Translations under genes and position numbers: made by a program | Notes under the pieces: generated by a model | Told to the model about the DNA's origin: nothing | The model's database searches: none | Seen by the model: the letters and a program-made list of their open reading frames with translations, nothing else | Part shown: in pieces, positions 50,959 through 59,902 of the stretch | How the letters are laid out: each line of letters starts with the position of its first letter | Position numbering within the stretch: the first letter of the stretch is position 1 | Source of the DNA: JBGANR01 sp044222225 | Lineage (GTDB): Bacteria; Actinomycetota; Actinomycetes; Mycobacteriales; Mycobacteriaceae | Assembly: GCA_044222225.1 (NCBI GenBank) | Contig: JBGANR010000004.1 | Span: 62,001 to 126,000, forward strand | DNA length: 64,000 bases | Direction: 5' to 3'

Positions 50959-52725
50959 CTAGTCCGTCGCGGCGTGGTGGATGCCAGCGCCGGGGGAGTA
51001 GATGTCCATGATGTTCCAGTGACCCGAGGTCGGCGTCGGCACGTTGACCATCGGGACGTCGATGACGACCGGGCGGTCCATGGCGATCGCCTTCTCGAGC
51101 GCCGGCGCGAAGTCGGCAGCCGATTCCAGCGAGATGCCGTCGATGCCGTACGCCCGGGCGACGGCCCCGAAATCGGTGGGCAGGGCGCCCGACTCGTTCT
51201 CGAAGATCGTGCCGTACGTGGTGCCGAAGTGGGCCTTCTCGAGCCCGGCGATCGTGCCGAACGCGTTGTTGTTCATGACGATCCAGATGACCGCGAGGGC
51301 CTTCTCGCGGGCCGTGTACAGCACGGCGGGGTTCGCGCCGAAGCCGCCGTCGCCGACCAGCGAGACGACGACCCGGTGCGGGGCCGCGATCTTGGCGCCG
51401 AGCGCCGCGGGAGCGCCGAAGCCCATCGTCGCGAAGCCACCCGGCGTCAGCACGGAGCCCGGGGTGAGGATGTCCATCTGCTGGGCCAGGCCGTTCTTGT
51501 TCCAGCCGACGTCGGTGGTGATGATGGCGTCGTCCGGAAGGATCTGCCGGACCTCGGCGAGGATGCGCTCGGGACGCATCGGCCAGGCGTCGCTGGCGAC
51601 GGCGTCGGCGTTGCGCGCCGCGAAATCGGTGCGGGCCGTCTTGATCTCGGCCAGCAGCTCCGGACGCGCGACGCCGCCCGGCGCCAGCTTCTTGGCGGCC
51701 GTGATGAGCGCGGCGATCGCCGGCTTGAGGTCGGCGACCGCGCCGATCTCGAGCGGGTAGTTGCGGCCCAGCTCGGTGGGATCGATGTCGATCTGCATGA
51801 GCTTGCTGCCCGGGATGCGCCAGGTGTACTCCTCCTCCCACGAGCTGGAGTCGGCCTCGGCGAAGCGGGTGCCCAGCGCCAGGATCCAGTCGGCCTCGCG
51901 GGTGGTCTTGTTGGAGAACTCCGTGCCCCAGAAGCCGGTCATGCCGACGACGCAGGGGTTGTCGTCCGCGACGACGCCCTTGCCCATGAGGCTGTGCGTC
52001 ACCGGGATCTGGAGGTGGTTCACCAGCTCGGCGAGCTCGTCGGTGGCGTCGGCGAGGACGGGGCCGCCGCCGACGTGCAGCAGCGGCCGCTCGGCGGTGA
52101 GCAGGTTCGCGACGATCTGCTCGGCGGTCGCGGGATCGAGGGCCGGCTTGGCCAGCACCTGCGTGCCGGCCATCACCCGGTCGAACGTGGCGACGTCGAC
52201 CTCGGCCGAGAAGATGTCCATCGGCACGTCGACGAGGACGGGGCCGGGGCGTCCGCTCTCGGCGAGCGTGAACGCCTTGTCGAGGATCTCCGCGAACAGG
52301 TGGGCCGAATCGACGCGCCACGCCCGCTTGACGAAGGGGCGGTAGATCTCCGACTGCGCGCCGTCGGCGTGCAGGTTGATCTCCTGATGCGGGTGCTTGC
52401 CGTAGTAGTGCGACGGCACGTCACCGGCGATGACCACCATCGGGATCGAGTCGAGCGCGGCGTTCGCGACGCCGGTCGCGGCGTTGGTGAGCCCCGGGCC
52501 GAGATGCGACAGCACCACGGACGCGCGCTTGGTCACGCGGGCGTAGCCGTCCGCCGCGTGCGAGGCCAGCTGCTCGTGCCGGGTGTTGACGAACTCGATG
52601 CGGTCGGACTTCGACAGGGCGGCCAGCACCGCGATGTTCGTGTGCCCGCAAAGGCCGAAGATGTGCTCGACGCCGCGATGCTCGAGATAGCGGACGAGCT
52701 GGTGGGCGATCAGGTCGGTAGGCAT
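50959..52725 (-). CDS. Thiamine-diphosphate-dependent enzyme (acetolactate synthase-like)
   Basis: A 588-aa ThDP enzyme of the COG0028 family. Catalytic Glu is in NTRHEQLASHAADGYAR; the central domain has LHVGGGPVLADATDEL; the ThDP motif is GDGGFGANPAVLYTAR with NNNAFGTI. The active-site loop GLCGHTNIAVLAAL differs from biosynthetic IlvB, and no IlvN partner is present. Possible reactions are decarboxylation, carboligation or C-C cleavage of a 2-oxo substrate (sulfoacetaldehyde acetyltransferase and glyoxylate carboligase are relatives). It is the third gene of the operon. Confidence 0.85.
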   Translation of the reverse strand: MPTDLIAHQLVRYLEHRGVEHIFGLCGHTNIAVLAALSKSDRIEFVNTRHEQLASHAADGYARVTKRASVVLSHLGPGLTNAATGVANAALDSIPMVVIAGDVPSHYYGKHPHQEINLHADGAQSEIYRPFVKRAWRVDSAHLFAEILDKAFTLAESGRPGPVLVDVPMDIFSAEVDVATFDRVMAGTQVLAKPALDPATAEQIVANLLTAERPLLHVGGGPVLADATDELAELVNHLQIPVTHSLMGKGVVADDNPCVVGMTGFWGTEFSNKTTREADWILALGTRFAEADSSSWEEEYTWRIPGSKLMQIDIDPTELGRNYPLEIGAVADLKPAIAALITAAKKLAPGGVARPELLAEIKTARTDFAARNADAVASDAWPMRPERILAEVRQILPDDAIITTDVGWNKNGLAQQMDILTPGSVLTPGGFATMGFGAPAALGAKIAAPHRVVVSLVGDGGFGANPAVLYTAREKALAVIWIVMNNNAFGTIAGLEKAHFGTTYGTIFENESGALPTDFGAVARAYGIDGISLESAADFAPALEKAIAMDRPVVIDVPMVNVPTPTSGHWNIMDIYSPGAGIHHAATD

Positions 52726-52757
52726 CGATAGCTCCCAGGAAGACGATTCGTGGTGTG

Positions 52758-53663
52758 TCAGGCGTCGGGGGTGTCGGCGAGGGTGCGCGCGGCGGGGCCC
52801 GAGTAGGTGTAGGGGATCTGTCGCGGCATCGGCCCCTTGATGCGGCCGCCCTGCTGGGTCTGCTCCCACGCGTGGGAGAGGATGCCGACGGAGCGGGACA
52901 GGATGAAGACGCCGCGGCCGAGCTCGGGCTCGAATCCGAGCGTGCTGTAGATGACCGCGGTCGCGCCGTCGATGTTCATCGGGACCCGGCGGCTGCGGCC
53001 GGCGCTGATCGCGTCTTCGACGGCCCGGCCGATCGTGGCGAAGCGTCCGCTCACGACGCCCCGGGCCGCGAGGTCGTCGACGAGGCCGAGCAACCGGGGG
53101 GAGCGCGGGTCGAGCGGATGGAACCGGTGGCCGAAACCGGGGGCGTAGCGGACGCCGCGATCGTTCCACCGGCTCCAGACCACGGCGGCCGCGTCGACGG
53201 CGGCCGCCGGGTCCAGTTCTGCGTCGGCGGTGTGTCCGCGCTCGACGAGCAGCTCGTCGATGTCGCGGTAGAGCTCCATGCACTGCTGCCCGGCACCGCC
53301 GTGGATGTCGTCGAGCACGTTGATCGCCGACGCCATCGCCCCGTTGAGGGGCAGTCCGCAGGTGACGGACATGCGGCTGATCGAGATCGACGGCGCGTGC
53401 GGCCCGTGATCGACGGACGCGACCAGGGCCGCCTCCAGCAGACTCGCCTCGTCGGCGGTCGGCAGATCGCCGCGCAGCATGAGCCAGATCATCTGCGGAA
53501 AGCTGATCCGGCCGATGAGGTCCTGGATCTGATAGCCGCGGATGCCGATCTCACCGGGGTGGATGTCGATGATGTCGGTGGTCCACCAGCGGCGAGCGGC
53601 CTCCAGCGTCTCGTCTGCGACGGATGGAGCGGCGACGGTCGGGGCGGTGTCGGGAGCAGTCAC
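52758..53663 (-). CDS. Citryl-CoA lyase / short citrate-synthase-like protein
   Basis: A 301-aa citrate-synthase-fold protein, shorter than true citrate synthase (about 430). The triad is visible: His in DDIHGGAGQQCMEL, His in GFGHRFHPLDPRSPRLL, Asp in MNIDGATAVIYS. Short forms often cleave or form citryl-CoA-like thioesters in catabolic clusters. The terminal region LSHAWEQTQQGGRIKGP is conserved in the short class. GTG 53663 has GGAG about 8 nt upstream. It is 14 nt after the aldehyde dehydrogenase stop. Confidence 0.82.
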   Translation of the reverse strand: MTAPDTAPTVAAPSVADETLEAARRWWTTDIIDIHPGEIGIRGYQIQDLIGRISFPQMIWLMLRGDLPTADEASLLEAALVASVDHGPHAPSISISRMSVTCGLPLNGAMASAINVLDDIHGGAGQQCMELYRDIDELLVERGHTADAELDPAAAVDAAAVVWSRWNDRGVRYAPGFGHRFHPLDPRSPRLLGLVDDLAARGVVSGRFATIGRAVEDAISAGRSRRVPMNIDGATAVIYSTLGFEPELGRGVFILSRSVGILSHAWEQTQQGGRIKGPMPRQIPYTYSGPAARTLADTPDA

Positions 53664-53677
53664 GTGGGGATCTCCGC

Positions 53678-55129
53678 TCAGACCGTCGCGACGGCGTCGT
53701 CGGCCTCGAGCGCGGCGTCGTAGAAGTCGCCGAAGAGCTCTTCGTCGCTCGGCTTGTCCTCCGGGATCGGCCGCGAGACCCACGTCGTGTTCAGGTAGTG
53801 CTTGAGGTGCACGTTCTCCGAGGTGACGTTGCCGCCCCACGTGCCGCAGCCCATCGACGAGGTCATCGGCATGCCGTTGGTGAACGCGCCGGCGTTCGCC
53901 TTCGACTGCGGCTGACGCACCATGATCCGGGAGACCGGGGCGGCCATGCCGAGGCGGTGGATGTGATCGTCGTCGTGCGAGTAGATGCCGCAGGAGTGAC
54001 CCTTGCCGCCCACCTCGTAGATCGCGCGCATGGCGTCGAGCGCGTTCTCGAACTCGCCCTCGTAGCGGTGCACCGTGAGCAGCGTCGTCAGCTTCTCGCG
54101 AGAGAAGGGATGGTCGGCGCCGATTCCGTCACCCTTGACGAAAAGGAAGGTCGTGTTCTCGGGCACCGTGAAGCCGGCCGCCGCGGCCAGCTGGACCGGC
54201 GCGATGGCGACGGTGTCGGCCAGGCGGTGACCCTCGTCGTCCCACATGACGCGCTCGAGCGCGGCGCGCTCCTCGCCCTCGGCCAGGTAGCCGCCCTCGG
54301 CCTGCAGGGCCGCGAGCGTCGCGTCCCAGATGGACTCGTGGATGATGAGGTTGCCGTCGGCCGAGCAGCCCGAGCCGAAGTCCGAGGTCTTGGACAGGCG
54401 GCTGTTGCGGGCCGCGATCTCGACGTCGGCCGTCTCGTCGAAGATCATCGTCGAGTTGCCGGCGCCGACGCCGTACGCCGGAGTGCCGGAGCTGTACGCG
54501 GCGCGCACCATCGGCTGGCCGCCGGTGGCGATGACGAGGTCGCTGCGGGCCATCAGCGCCTGCGACATGGCGACGCTCGGCTGCGTGATGCACTGCAGGA
54601 TGTCGGCGGGCGCGCCCTCGGCCTCGAGGGCCTCGCGCATGAGCCGGACCGTCTCGAAGGTGGTCTTCTTCGAGCGGGGGTGCGGCGAGAAGATGACGAC
54701 GTCGCGGGCCTTGATCGAGTAGATCGCGTTGCCGGCCGGCGTGAGGTCGGGGTTCGTGGTCGGCACGATACAGCCGATGAGGCCGGCGGGCTTACCGTAC
54801 TTGACCAGGCCCTTCTCGAGGTCCTCCTCGATGACGCCGACGCTGGGCTGGCGCAGCGCGTCGCGCAGGACGCCGCGGATCTTCATCCGCTTGCCCATCC
54901 GGCTCACCGGATCGCCGAGCCCGGACTCCTCGATGCCCTCGGTGACGAGGCGGCTGAACGTCCGCTTGTTGGACACCGCCCACGCGACCGCCTGGATGAG
55001 GCGGTCGACCCGCGCCTGGTCATAGGTCTCGATGACCTTCTGCGCCGCCCGCGCGCGGCTGATGAGCTCGTCGAGCTCCTGCTCCTGCTCGGGGCGCAGG
55101 GTCTTGGGCCGGGATTCCGTGGCTGCCAT
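53678..55129 (-). CDS. CoA-acylating aldehyde dehydrogenase (SauS-like)
   Basis: A 483-aa acylating aldehyde dehydrogenase of the EutE/AdhE/SauS group, turning an aldehyde into an acyl-CoA with NAD(P). Catalytic Cys is in TSDFGSGCSADGN; GLIGCIVPTTNPDLTPAG is the cofactor-side motif and GKGHSCGIYSHD the late motif. The terminal NTTWVSRPIPEDKPSDEELF resembles sulfoacetaldehyde dehydrogenases, but a sulfonate transporter is not nearby. GGAGAG lies 8 nt before the ATG. It is the first gene of the five-gene operon. Confidence 0.87.
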   Translation of the reverse strand: MAATESRPKTLRPEQEQELDELISRARAAQKVIETYDQARVDRLIQAVAWAVSNKRTFSRLVTEGIEESGLGDPVSRMGKRMKIRGVLRDALRQPSVGVIEEDLEKGLVKYGKPAGLIGCIVPTTNPDLTPAGNAIYSIKARDVVIFSPHPRSKKTTFETVRLMREALEAEGAPADILQCITQPSVAMSQALMARSDLVIATGGQPMVRAAYSSGTPAYGVGAGNSTMIFDETADVEIAARNSRLSKTSDFGSGCSADGNLIIHESIWDATLAALQAEGGYLAEGEERAALERVMWDDEGHRLADTVAIAPVQLAAAAGFTVPENTTFLFVKGDGIGADHPFSREKLTTLLTVHRYEGEFENALDAMRAIYEVGGKGHSCGIYSHDDDHIHRLGMAAPVSRIMVRQPQSKANAGAFTNGMPMTSSMGCGTWGGNVTSENVHLKHYLNTTWVSRPIPEDKPSDEELFGDFYDAALEADDAVATV

Positions 55130-55228
55130 AGGTAGACTCTCCAGACTGTCGCTAGATGTGACGTGAATCGCTTGTTGAGATAGTCGCCGCGAGGCGGTCA
55201 CTGTGAGGCAGATCGCTCGCTGCGAATC

Positions 55229-55257
55229 AGCGTACACAGATTCCATGCGTTTGTGAA
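55229..55257 (-). promoter_or_regulatory. Promoter of the aldehyde-dehydrogenase operon
   Basis: Minus strand: TTCACA (55252-55257), 17-nt spacer, TACGCT (55229-55234). It would give a ~93-nt leader. The gap 55130-55313 holds no gene. Confidence 0.45.
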
Positions 55258-55313
55258 CCATCCGGTTACTTCACTTCGCTCGTGTGCCGGCCGGCGTGCG
55301 CGGCTCCGCCGGG

Positions 55314-56213
55314 CTACTCCTCGAACAGTTCCGCGACCGTTTCGCGCAACCAGCGATTGGCCGGTTCGTCCGCGTACCGCAGATGCCAGTGCTGACGGAC
55401 GGTGAAGCTCTCGATCGGGATCGGGCAGTCGTGCACGGCGAGCCGATTGCGCCGCGCGAGGGTCTCCCCGATGTGCCGCGGCAGCGTGGCGAGGAGGTCG
55501 GTGGAGGCGACGATCGGCCCCAGTCCGAGGAAGCCGGGCAGCTCCAGGACGACGCGCCGCGTCACCCGCGCTCGGGTCAGGCCCTGATCGAGGAGCTCCG
55601 CCCCGGTGCCCGAGGTCACCGCGACATGGCCTTCGGCCTGGAACCGCGGCGATCCCAGCCCGCCGCGCAGCCGCGGATGGTGCGGATTCGCCAGGCAGAC
55701 CCAGTCCTGGCGGTACAGATCCCGGCCGGCGATCGGCCCGCCGAGCCAGGGGGCGTGGCCGATGGCCACATCCGCCTCGCCGGACCCCAGCGCGCGGGCG
55801 GTGTCGCCGTCGATCTGCGCCGCCACGAGACGCGAACTCGGCGCCTCGGTGCGGAGCGTCGCCAGCAGTCGGGGCAGCAGCGTCACGTGGCTGGCGTCGG
55901 ACATGCAGATGCGGAACGTCCGCTGCGCGGTCCTCGGGTTCCATGCCGGCTCCTGTTCGGTCAATCGGCGCAGTGACTCGAGGACCTCGCGGCAGGGGCC
56001 GATCAGCGCGTCCGCCCGCGGCGTCGGCGCCATGCCGTCGGCCGTCTTGACGAACAGCTGATCGCCCAGCAGCCGCCGCAGCCGGCCCAACCCGATGCTC
56101 ACGGTCGGTTGGCTCTGCCCCAGTCGCTCGGCGACTCCGGTGACGCTGCGCAGGTCGTAGAGCAGGTCGAACAGCCGCAGCAGTTTCGGGTCGGGGAGCT
56201 CCGGACGGCTCAT
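55314..56213 (-). CDS. LysR-family transcriptional regulator
   Basis: A 299-aa activator: winged helix-turn-helix at residues 10-70 (DLRSVTGVAERLGQSQPTVS, IGLGRLRRLLGDQLFVKT), then a ligand-binding domain (FRICMSDASHVTLLPRLLAT). It lies 18 nt after aroQ on the same strand and between the two catabolic operons; a LysR box T-N11-A is found in the divergent promoter at 56833-56847. It likely responds to a pathway intermediate. Confidence 0.88.
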   Translation of the reverse strand: MSRPELPDPKLLRLFDLLYDLRSVTGVAERLGQSQPTVSIGLGRLRRLLGDQLFVKTADGMAPTPRADALIGPCREVLESLRRLTEQEPAWNPRTAQRTFRICMSDASHVTLLPRLLATLRTEAPSSRLVAAQIDGDTARALGSGEADVAIGHAPWLGGPIAGRDLYRQDWVCLANPHHPRLRGGLGSPRFQAEGHVAVTSGTGAELLDQGLTRARVTRRVVLELPGFLGLGPIVASTDLLATLPRHIGETLARRNRLAVHDCPIPIESFTVRQHWHLRYADEPANRWLRETVAELFEE

Positions 56214-56231
56214 GTCCGCGGATGCGGCTGT

Positions 56232-56678
56232 TTACCCGGTCTTCGCCGCCAGCTGCGCGACGACGAACTCCAGCGCCAGGTTGTAGCCCATCACCCCGAA
56301 GCCGGCCATGACCGCGACGGCGACGTCCGACAGGTACGAGTGATGCCGGAACGCCTCGCGCTTGTGGACGTTCGAGATGTGCACCTCGCAGAACGGCACG
56401 GCCGTTCCGGAGAACGCGTCCCGGATGGCGACGCTGGTGTGGGTGTACGCGCCCGGGTTGATGATGACGAACTCGGTGCCGTCTGTGCGCGCGGCGTGGA
56501 TCCGGTCGACGATCGCGCCCTCGTGGTTGCTCTGGAAGCACTCGACGGTGTGGCCGGCCTTCTCGCCCTGCTCGACCACGGACGCCTCGACGTCGGCCAG
56601 GGTCGCGGCCCCGTAGATCCCGGGCTCGCGGACGCCGAGGAGGTTCAGATTAGGACCGTTGATGACGAGGATGGACAC
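56232..56678 (-). CDS. aroQ: 3-dehydroquinate dehydratase, type II
   Basis: A 148-aa type II dehydroquinase, dehydrating 3-dehydroquinate to 3-dehydroshikimate. Lid loop NGPNLNLLGVREPGIYG with catalytic Arg and Tyr; substrate residues INPGAYTHTSVAIRDA and EVHISNVHKREAFRHHSYLS. It heads the aroQ-lysR unit, divergent from the acyl-CoA dehydrogenase operon. Placement with a transporter and aroE suggests quinate catabolism rather than the biosynthetic copy. Confidence 0.93.
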   Translation of the reverse strand: MSILVINGPNLNLLGVREPGIYGAATLADVEASVVEQGEKAGHTVECFQSNHEGAIVDRIHAARTDGTEFVIINPGAYTHTSVAIRDAFSGTAVPFCEVHISNVHKREAFRHHSYLSDVAVAVMAGFGVMGYNLALEFVVAQLAAKTG

Positions 56679-56832
56679 GCTTTTTCTCCAATCGAGATGA
56701 CTTCACCGTGGGGTGCTCCGGTCGCCGCCGGACGGTCGACCACCGGCCGCGTCGACAGGTTGGCCGGCGCACCGAGCACCGAGGGGCACGGTACCCGTCC
56801 GGGGTGTCACGGTTGCAGGGTTCCGCTGCGTT

Positions 56833-56847
56833 ATTGAGATTCTCAAT
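56833..56847. promoter_or_regulatory. LysR-type box (T-N11-A palindrome)
   Basis: ATTGAG-ATT-CTCAAT; contains TTGAGATTCTCAA, a T-N11-A LysR site. It is 16 nt upstream of the -35 box of the divergent operon. Confidence 0.65.
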
Positions 56848-56863
56848 GCCGGTGATGCATTCA

Positions 56864-56893
56864 TTGACATGTATCTTCGACCGTTCGTAGCGT
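56864..56893 (+). promoter_or_regulatory. Promoter of acyl-CoA dehydrogenase operon (leaderless)
   Basis: TTGACA (56864-56869), 18-nt spacer, TAGCGT (56888-56893), then 7 nt to ATG 56901. No ribosome site, so transcription probably starts at or next to the ATG. Confidence 0.65.
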
Positions 56894-56900
56894 GCGATCG

Positions 56901-58046
56901 ATGAAGCGCACCGTCTATGACACCGATCACGAGCAGTTCCGCGCGGCCGTCCGGGACTTCCTGCAGCGCGACGTGCTGCCGCACGCCGAGCGATACATCG
57001 AGGACAAGCTGATCTCCCGCGACGTGTGGCGCGGGCTCGGTGAGCGGGGCGTGATGGGTCTGGAGATCCCGGAGGGTTACGGCGGCGTCGACGCCCGCGA
57101 CTACCGGTTCAACGCCGTCGCGCAGGAGGAGTTGGCGGCCGTGTCGATGGCGTTCGCGTCCGCGGCATGCACCACCTTCGACGTCGTCACGCCGTACATC
57201 GTGAATCACGGCAGCGACGCGCAGAAGCAGCGCTGGCTCCCGGGGATCGCCGCGGGCGAGGTGGTGGCGTCGATCGGCATGACCGAGCCCTCCGTCGGTT
57301 CCGATCTGGCGGCGCTCAAGAGCACCGCCGTCCGCAGCGGCGCCGACTGGATCCTCAACGGCGCCAAGACGTTCATCACCAACGGCTACACCTGCGACGT
57401 CGCGGTGATCGCCGCGCGCACCGATCCGCAGCAGCGGTCCAAGGGGATCAGCATGTTCGTCGTCGACGCGTCGCTGCCCGGCTTCCAGCGCGGCCGCAAG
57501 CTGGACAAGGTGGGCCAGCCCGAATCCGATACCGCCGAGCTGTTCTTCGACGATGTGCGTCTGCCCGCCGACGCCCTGCTGGGCGAGGTGAACCGCGGTT
57601 TCGTCGCCATGATGCAGAAACTGCCGCAGGAACGGGTGGGCTCGGCCGTCGGCAACCTCGCGCAGGCGAGGCAGATCCTGGCCGAGACCATCGTGTACGC
57701 GCGCGAGCGGAAGGCGTTCGGCCGGTCGATCGGTTCGTTCCAGAACACCAAGTTCGTGCTCGCCGAGATGGTGACGCGCCTCGAGGTGGCGCAGGCCTAT
57801 GTCGACCAGGCGGTGGCGGCGCACGCGGACGGCGAACTCAGCGCGGTGGACGCCGCCAAGGCGAAGTACATCAGCTCCGAGGTGCAGAACGCGGTGCTCG
57901 ACGCCTGCGTCCAGATCCACGGCGGCTACGGCTACATGCGCGAATACCGCGTGGCGCGCGCCTGGATGGACGCCCGGGTGACCCGCATCTGGGCCGGCAG
58001 CAACGAGATCATGCGCGAGATCATCGGGCGGGATCTGAACCTGTAG
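56901..58046 (+). CDS. Acyl-CoA dehydrogenase
   Basis: A 381-aa FAD enzyme. Motifs: IGMTEPSVGSDLAALKSTAV (FAD/substrate), NGAKTFITNG, FGRSIGSFQNTKF and the C-terminal IHGGYGYMREYRVARAWMDA with DARVTRIWAGSNEIM. The catalytic Glu position in the region RIWAGSNEIMREI cannot be fixed by eye. ATG 56901 follows a strong leaderless promoter; GTG 56892 would lie inside the -10 box. It is first of a five-gene operon with very short gaps. The substrate is an unknown acyl-CoA made by the CoA-transferase downstream. Confidence 0.9.
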   Translation: MKRTVYDTDHEQFRAAVRDFLQRDVLPHAERYIEDKLISRDVWRGLGERGVMGLEIPEGYGGVDARDYRFNAVAQEELAAVSMAFASAACTTFDVVTPYIVNHGSDAQKQRWLPGIAAGEVVASIGMTEPSVGSDLAALKSTAVRSGADWILNGAKTFITNGYTCDVAVIAARTDPQQRSKGISMFVVDASLPGFQRGRKLDKVGQPESDTAELFFDDVRLPADALLGEVNRGFVAMMQKLPQERVGSAVGNLAQARQILAETIVYARERKAFGRSIGSFQNTKFVLAEMVTRLEVAQAYVDQAVAAHADGELSAVDAAKAKYISSEVQNAVLDACVQIHGGYGYMREYRVARAWMDARVTRIWAGSNEIMREIIGRDLNL

Positions 58047-58077
58047 CGCGAGCACAGGTCGAGAAAAGGAGATACGG

Positions 58078-59022
58078 GTGAAGATCGCGGTTGTGGGTGC
58101 CGGGGCGCTGGGATGCGTCTTCGGCGCCGCGTTGACGCGGGCCGGGAACGAGACGTGGCTGGTCAGCCGGTCGGCCGAGCGGGCGGCGGCACTGTGCCGG
58201 GACGGGCTCGTCGTCGAGGACGCCGCCGGAACCCGGGTGGTGCCGATCCGGGCGACGGCCGAGCCCGCCGAGGTGGGGCACGTCGATCTGGTCGTGGTGC
58301 TGGTCAAGTCCTTCGACACCGCCGCGGCGATGACCGCCGCGCTGCCGGTGGTGGGGCCGCGGACCCTCGTCATGTCGCTGCAGAACGGGATGGGCAACGA
58401 GGAGGTCCTGGCGTCGATCGTCGGCGCCGAGCGGCTGCTCGCCGGCCGGACCTACGTCGGCGGCGTGCTGCTCGCGCCCGGTCGGATCCGCGCGGACTCC
58501 GCGGGCAAGGCCACCGTCATCGGCGACCTCGACCGGCCCGCCGGACCTCGGCCGCGGGCGGTGGCGGAGTGCTTCACCGATGCCGGGCTGAGCACCCGCG
58601 TCGTCGACGACGTCCGCGCGATGATCTGGGACAAGCTGCTGGTCAACGTCGCCACCGGTGCCGTCACCGCGATCACCGGGCTGACCTACGGGCAGCTGTA
58701 CACCGAGCCCGCGCTGCGGGAGACGTCCCTGGCCGCCGTGCGCGAGGCGATCGCCGTCGCCCGGGCCGGGGGGATCGACCTCACCCTCACCGTTCCGGAA
58801 CAGGCCTGGACCCTGGCGGCCGAAGGTCTGTCGCCCGATTTCATGACGTCCATGCTGCAGAGCGTGCGGGCCGGCCGGCGGACCGAGATCGACGTCATCA
58901 ACGGCGCGGTGGTGCGCGCCGGGGCCGAGTGGGGCGTGCCCACCCCGGTCAACGACACCCTGGTCGCCTGCGTGACGGGAATCGAACGCGCGCTGGCCGA
59001 CCGTACGGAGGAGCATTCGTGA
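58078..59022 (+). CDS. 2-dehydropantoate 2-reductase-like (ApbA/PanE) dehydrogenase
   Basis: A 314-aa NADP-type Rossmann enzyme: KIAVVGAGALGCVFGAALTR, LVKSFDTAAAM, SLQNGMGNEEVL and the catalytic Lys in WDKLLVNVATGAVTAITGL. Within this operon it more likely reduces or oxidises a pathway 2-oxo/2-hydroxy acid than makes pantoate. GTG 58078 has AAAAGGAGA upstream. It overlaps the VOC gene by GTGA. Confidence 0.85.
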   Translation: MKIAVVGAGALGCVFGAALTRAGNETWLVSRSAERAAALCRDGLVVEDAAGTRVVPIRATAEPAEVGHVDLVVVLVKSFDTAAAMTAALPVVGPRTLVMSLQNGMGNEEVLASIVGAERLLAGRTYVGGVLLAPGRIRADSAGKATVIGDLDRPAGPRPRAVAECFTDAGLSTRVVDDVRAMIWDKLLVNVATGAVTAITGLTYGQLYTEPALRETSLAAVREAIAVARAGGIDLTLTVPEQAWTLAAEGLSPDFMTSMLQSVRAGRRTEIDVINGAVVRAGAEWGVPTPVNDTLVACVTGIERALADRTEEHS

Positions 59023-59414
59023 CACGCCCACCCACCGCCTATCTGGAGCACGTCGCCATCTCGGTGCGTGACATCGGATGGCACATCTCGTTCTTCGCGG
59101 ACGTCTTCGGCCTCACCATGCGTGAGGTGGACGGCACCCTCGACGATCCGCGGCAGTACTGGACGCTCGGCGGCTTCCAGTTCATCGGCGATCCGGCCTA
59201 CGACGGTGCCGACGGGCGTCTGGCGCATGTCGGTCTGATGTGTGCAGACCTGGAGTCGGCGGTCGCGGCGTGCCGCGCGCGGGGAGCGCAGCCGTTGCCA
59301 CGGGGCGAGAACTGGCTGCGGCTGCCCGAGGGATTGGTGCTGGAACTGATGCAGGCGAATCCGGTGAGCGCCGTCGAGCAGGCGCTGGCCGTCGATGCGA
59401 GGAGGGGATCATGA
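59019..59414 (+). CDS. VOC-superfamily (glyoxalase-like) protein
   Basis: A 131-aa single-domain VOC protein: YLEHVAISVRDIGWHISFFA at the N-terminus (His metal ligand), LAHVGLMCADLE (second His) and EGLVLELMQAN (Glu). Metal-dependent isomerase, epimerase or lyase of a pathway intermediate; methylmalonyl-CoA-epimerase-like use is possible. It overlaps both neighbours (GTGA and ATGA). Confidence 0.8.
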   Translation: MTRPPTAYLEHVAISVRDIGWHISFFADVFGLTMREVDGTLDDPRQYWTLGGFQFIGDPAYDGADGRLAHVGLMCADLESAVAACRARGAQPLPRGENWLRLPEGLVLELMQANPVSAVEQALAVDARRGS

Positions 59415-59902
59415 CCGCGGACGCGGTGGAGAACGGCACTGGGGACAACAGTGCTGAGAAGTACTGGGACGACGCGCGGGTGGGTGACGAGTGCGTCAGC
59501 CCGACGTACACGGTGACCAAGGAGCGGATCCTCGCCTACGCCGACCTGACCGGAGATCACACCCCGGTGCACGTCGACGAGGAGTACGCGAACGCCAGCC
59601 ATTTCGGCGGCATCGTGGCGCACGGCCTCTTCGGACTGTCGATCGCCGACGGCCTCAAGACCCGGTCCGACTACCGATTCCTGCCCGGCATGTCGCTGGG
59701 CTGGACCTGGGACTTCCGGCTGCCGATCCGGGTCGACGACGTGCTGCGCGTGCGGTTCCGCGTCGGCGACCTGCGGGCCAGCAAGAGCCGTCCGGGTTGG
59801 GGGATCGTCGTGCTGGCCGGCGAACTCGTCAACGCCGCCGGCGACGTCGTGCAATGCGGCGAGCACCGGCTCATGGTGCCGCGCCGGCCGGGAGCGTTCT
59901 GA
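59411..59902 (+). CDS. MaoC-like (R)-enoyl-CoA hydratase
   Basis: A 163-aa hot-dog-fold hydratase. The catalytic motif is ADLTGDHTPVHVDEEYA (Asp-His dyad), followed by FGGIVAHGLFGLSIADGL. Likely hydrates the enoyl-CoA formed by the acyl-CoA dehydrogenase two genes upstream. ATG 59411 overlaps the VOC stop; GGAGGGG precedes it. Confidence 0.88.
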   Translation: MTADAVENGTGDNSAEKYWDDARVGDECVSPTYTVTKERILAYADLTGDHTPVHVDEEYANASHFGGIVAHGLFGLSIADGLKTRSDYRFLPGMSLGWTWDFRLPIRVDDVLRVRFRVGDLRASKSRPGWGIVVLAGELVNAAGDVVQCGEHRLMVPRRPGAF

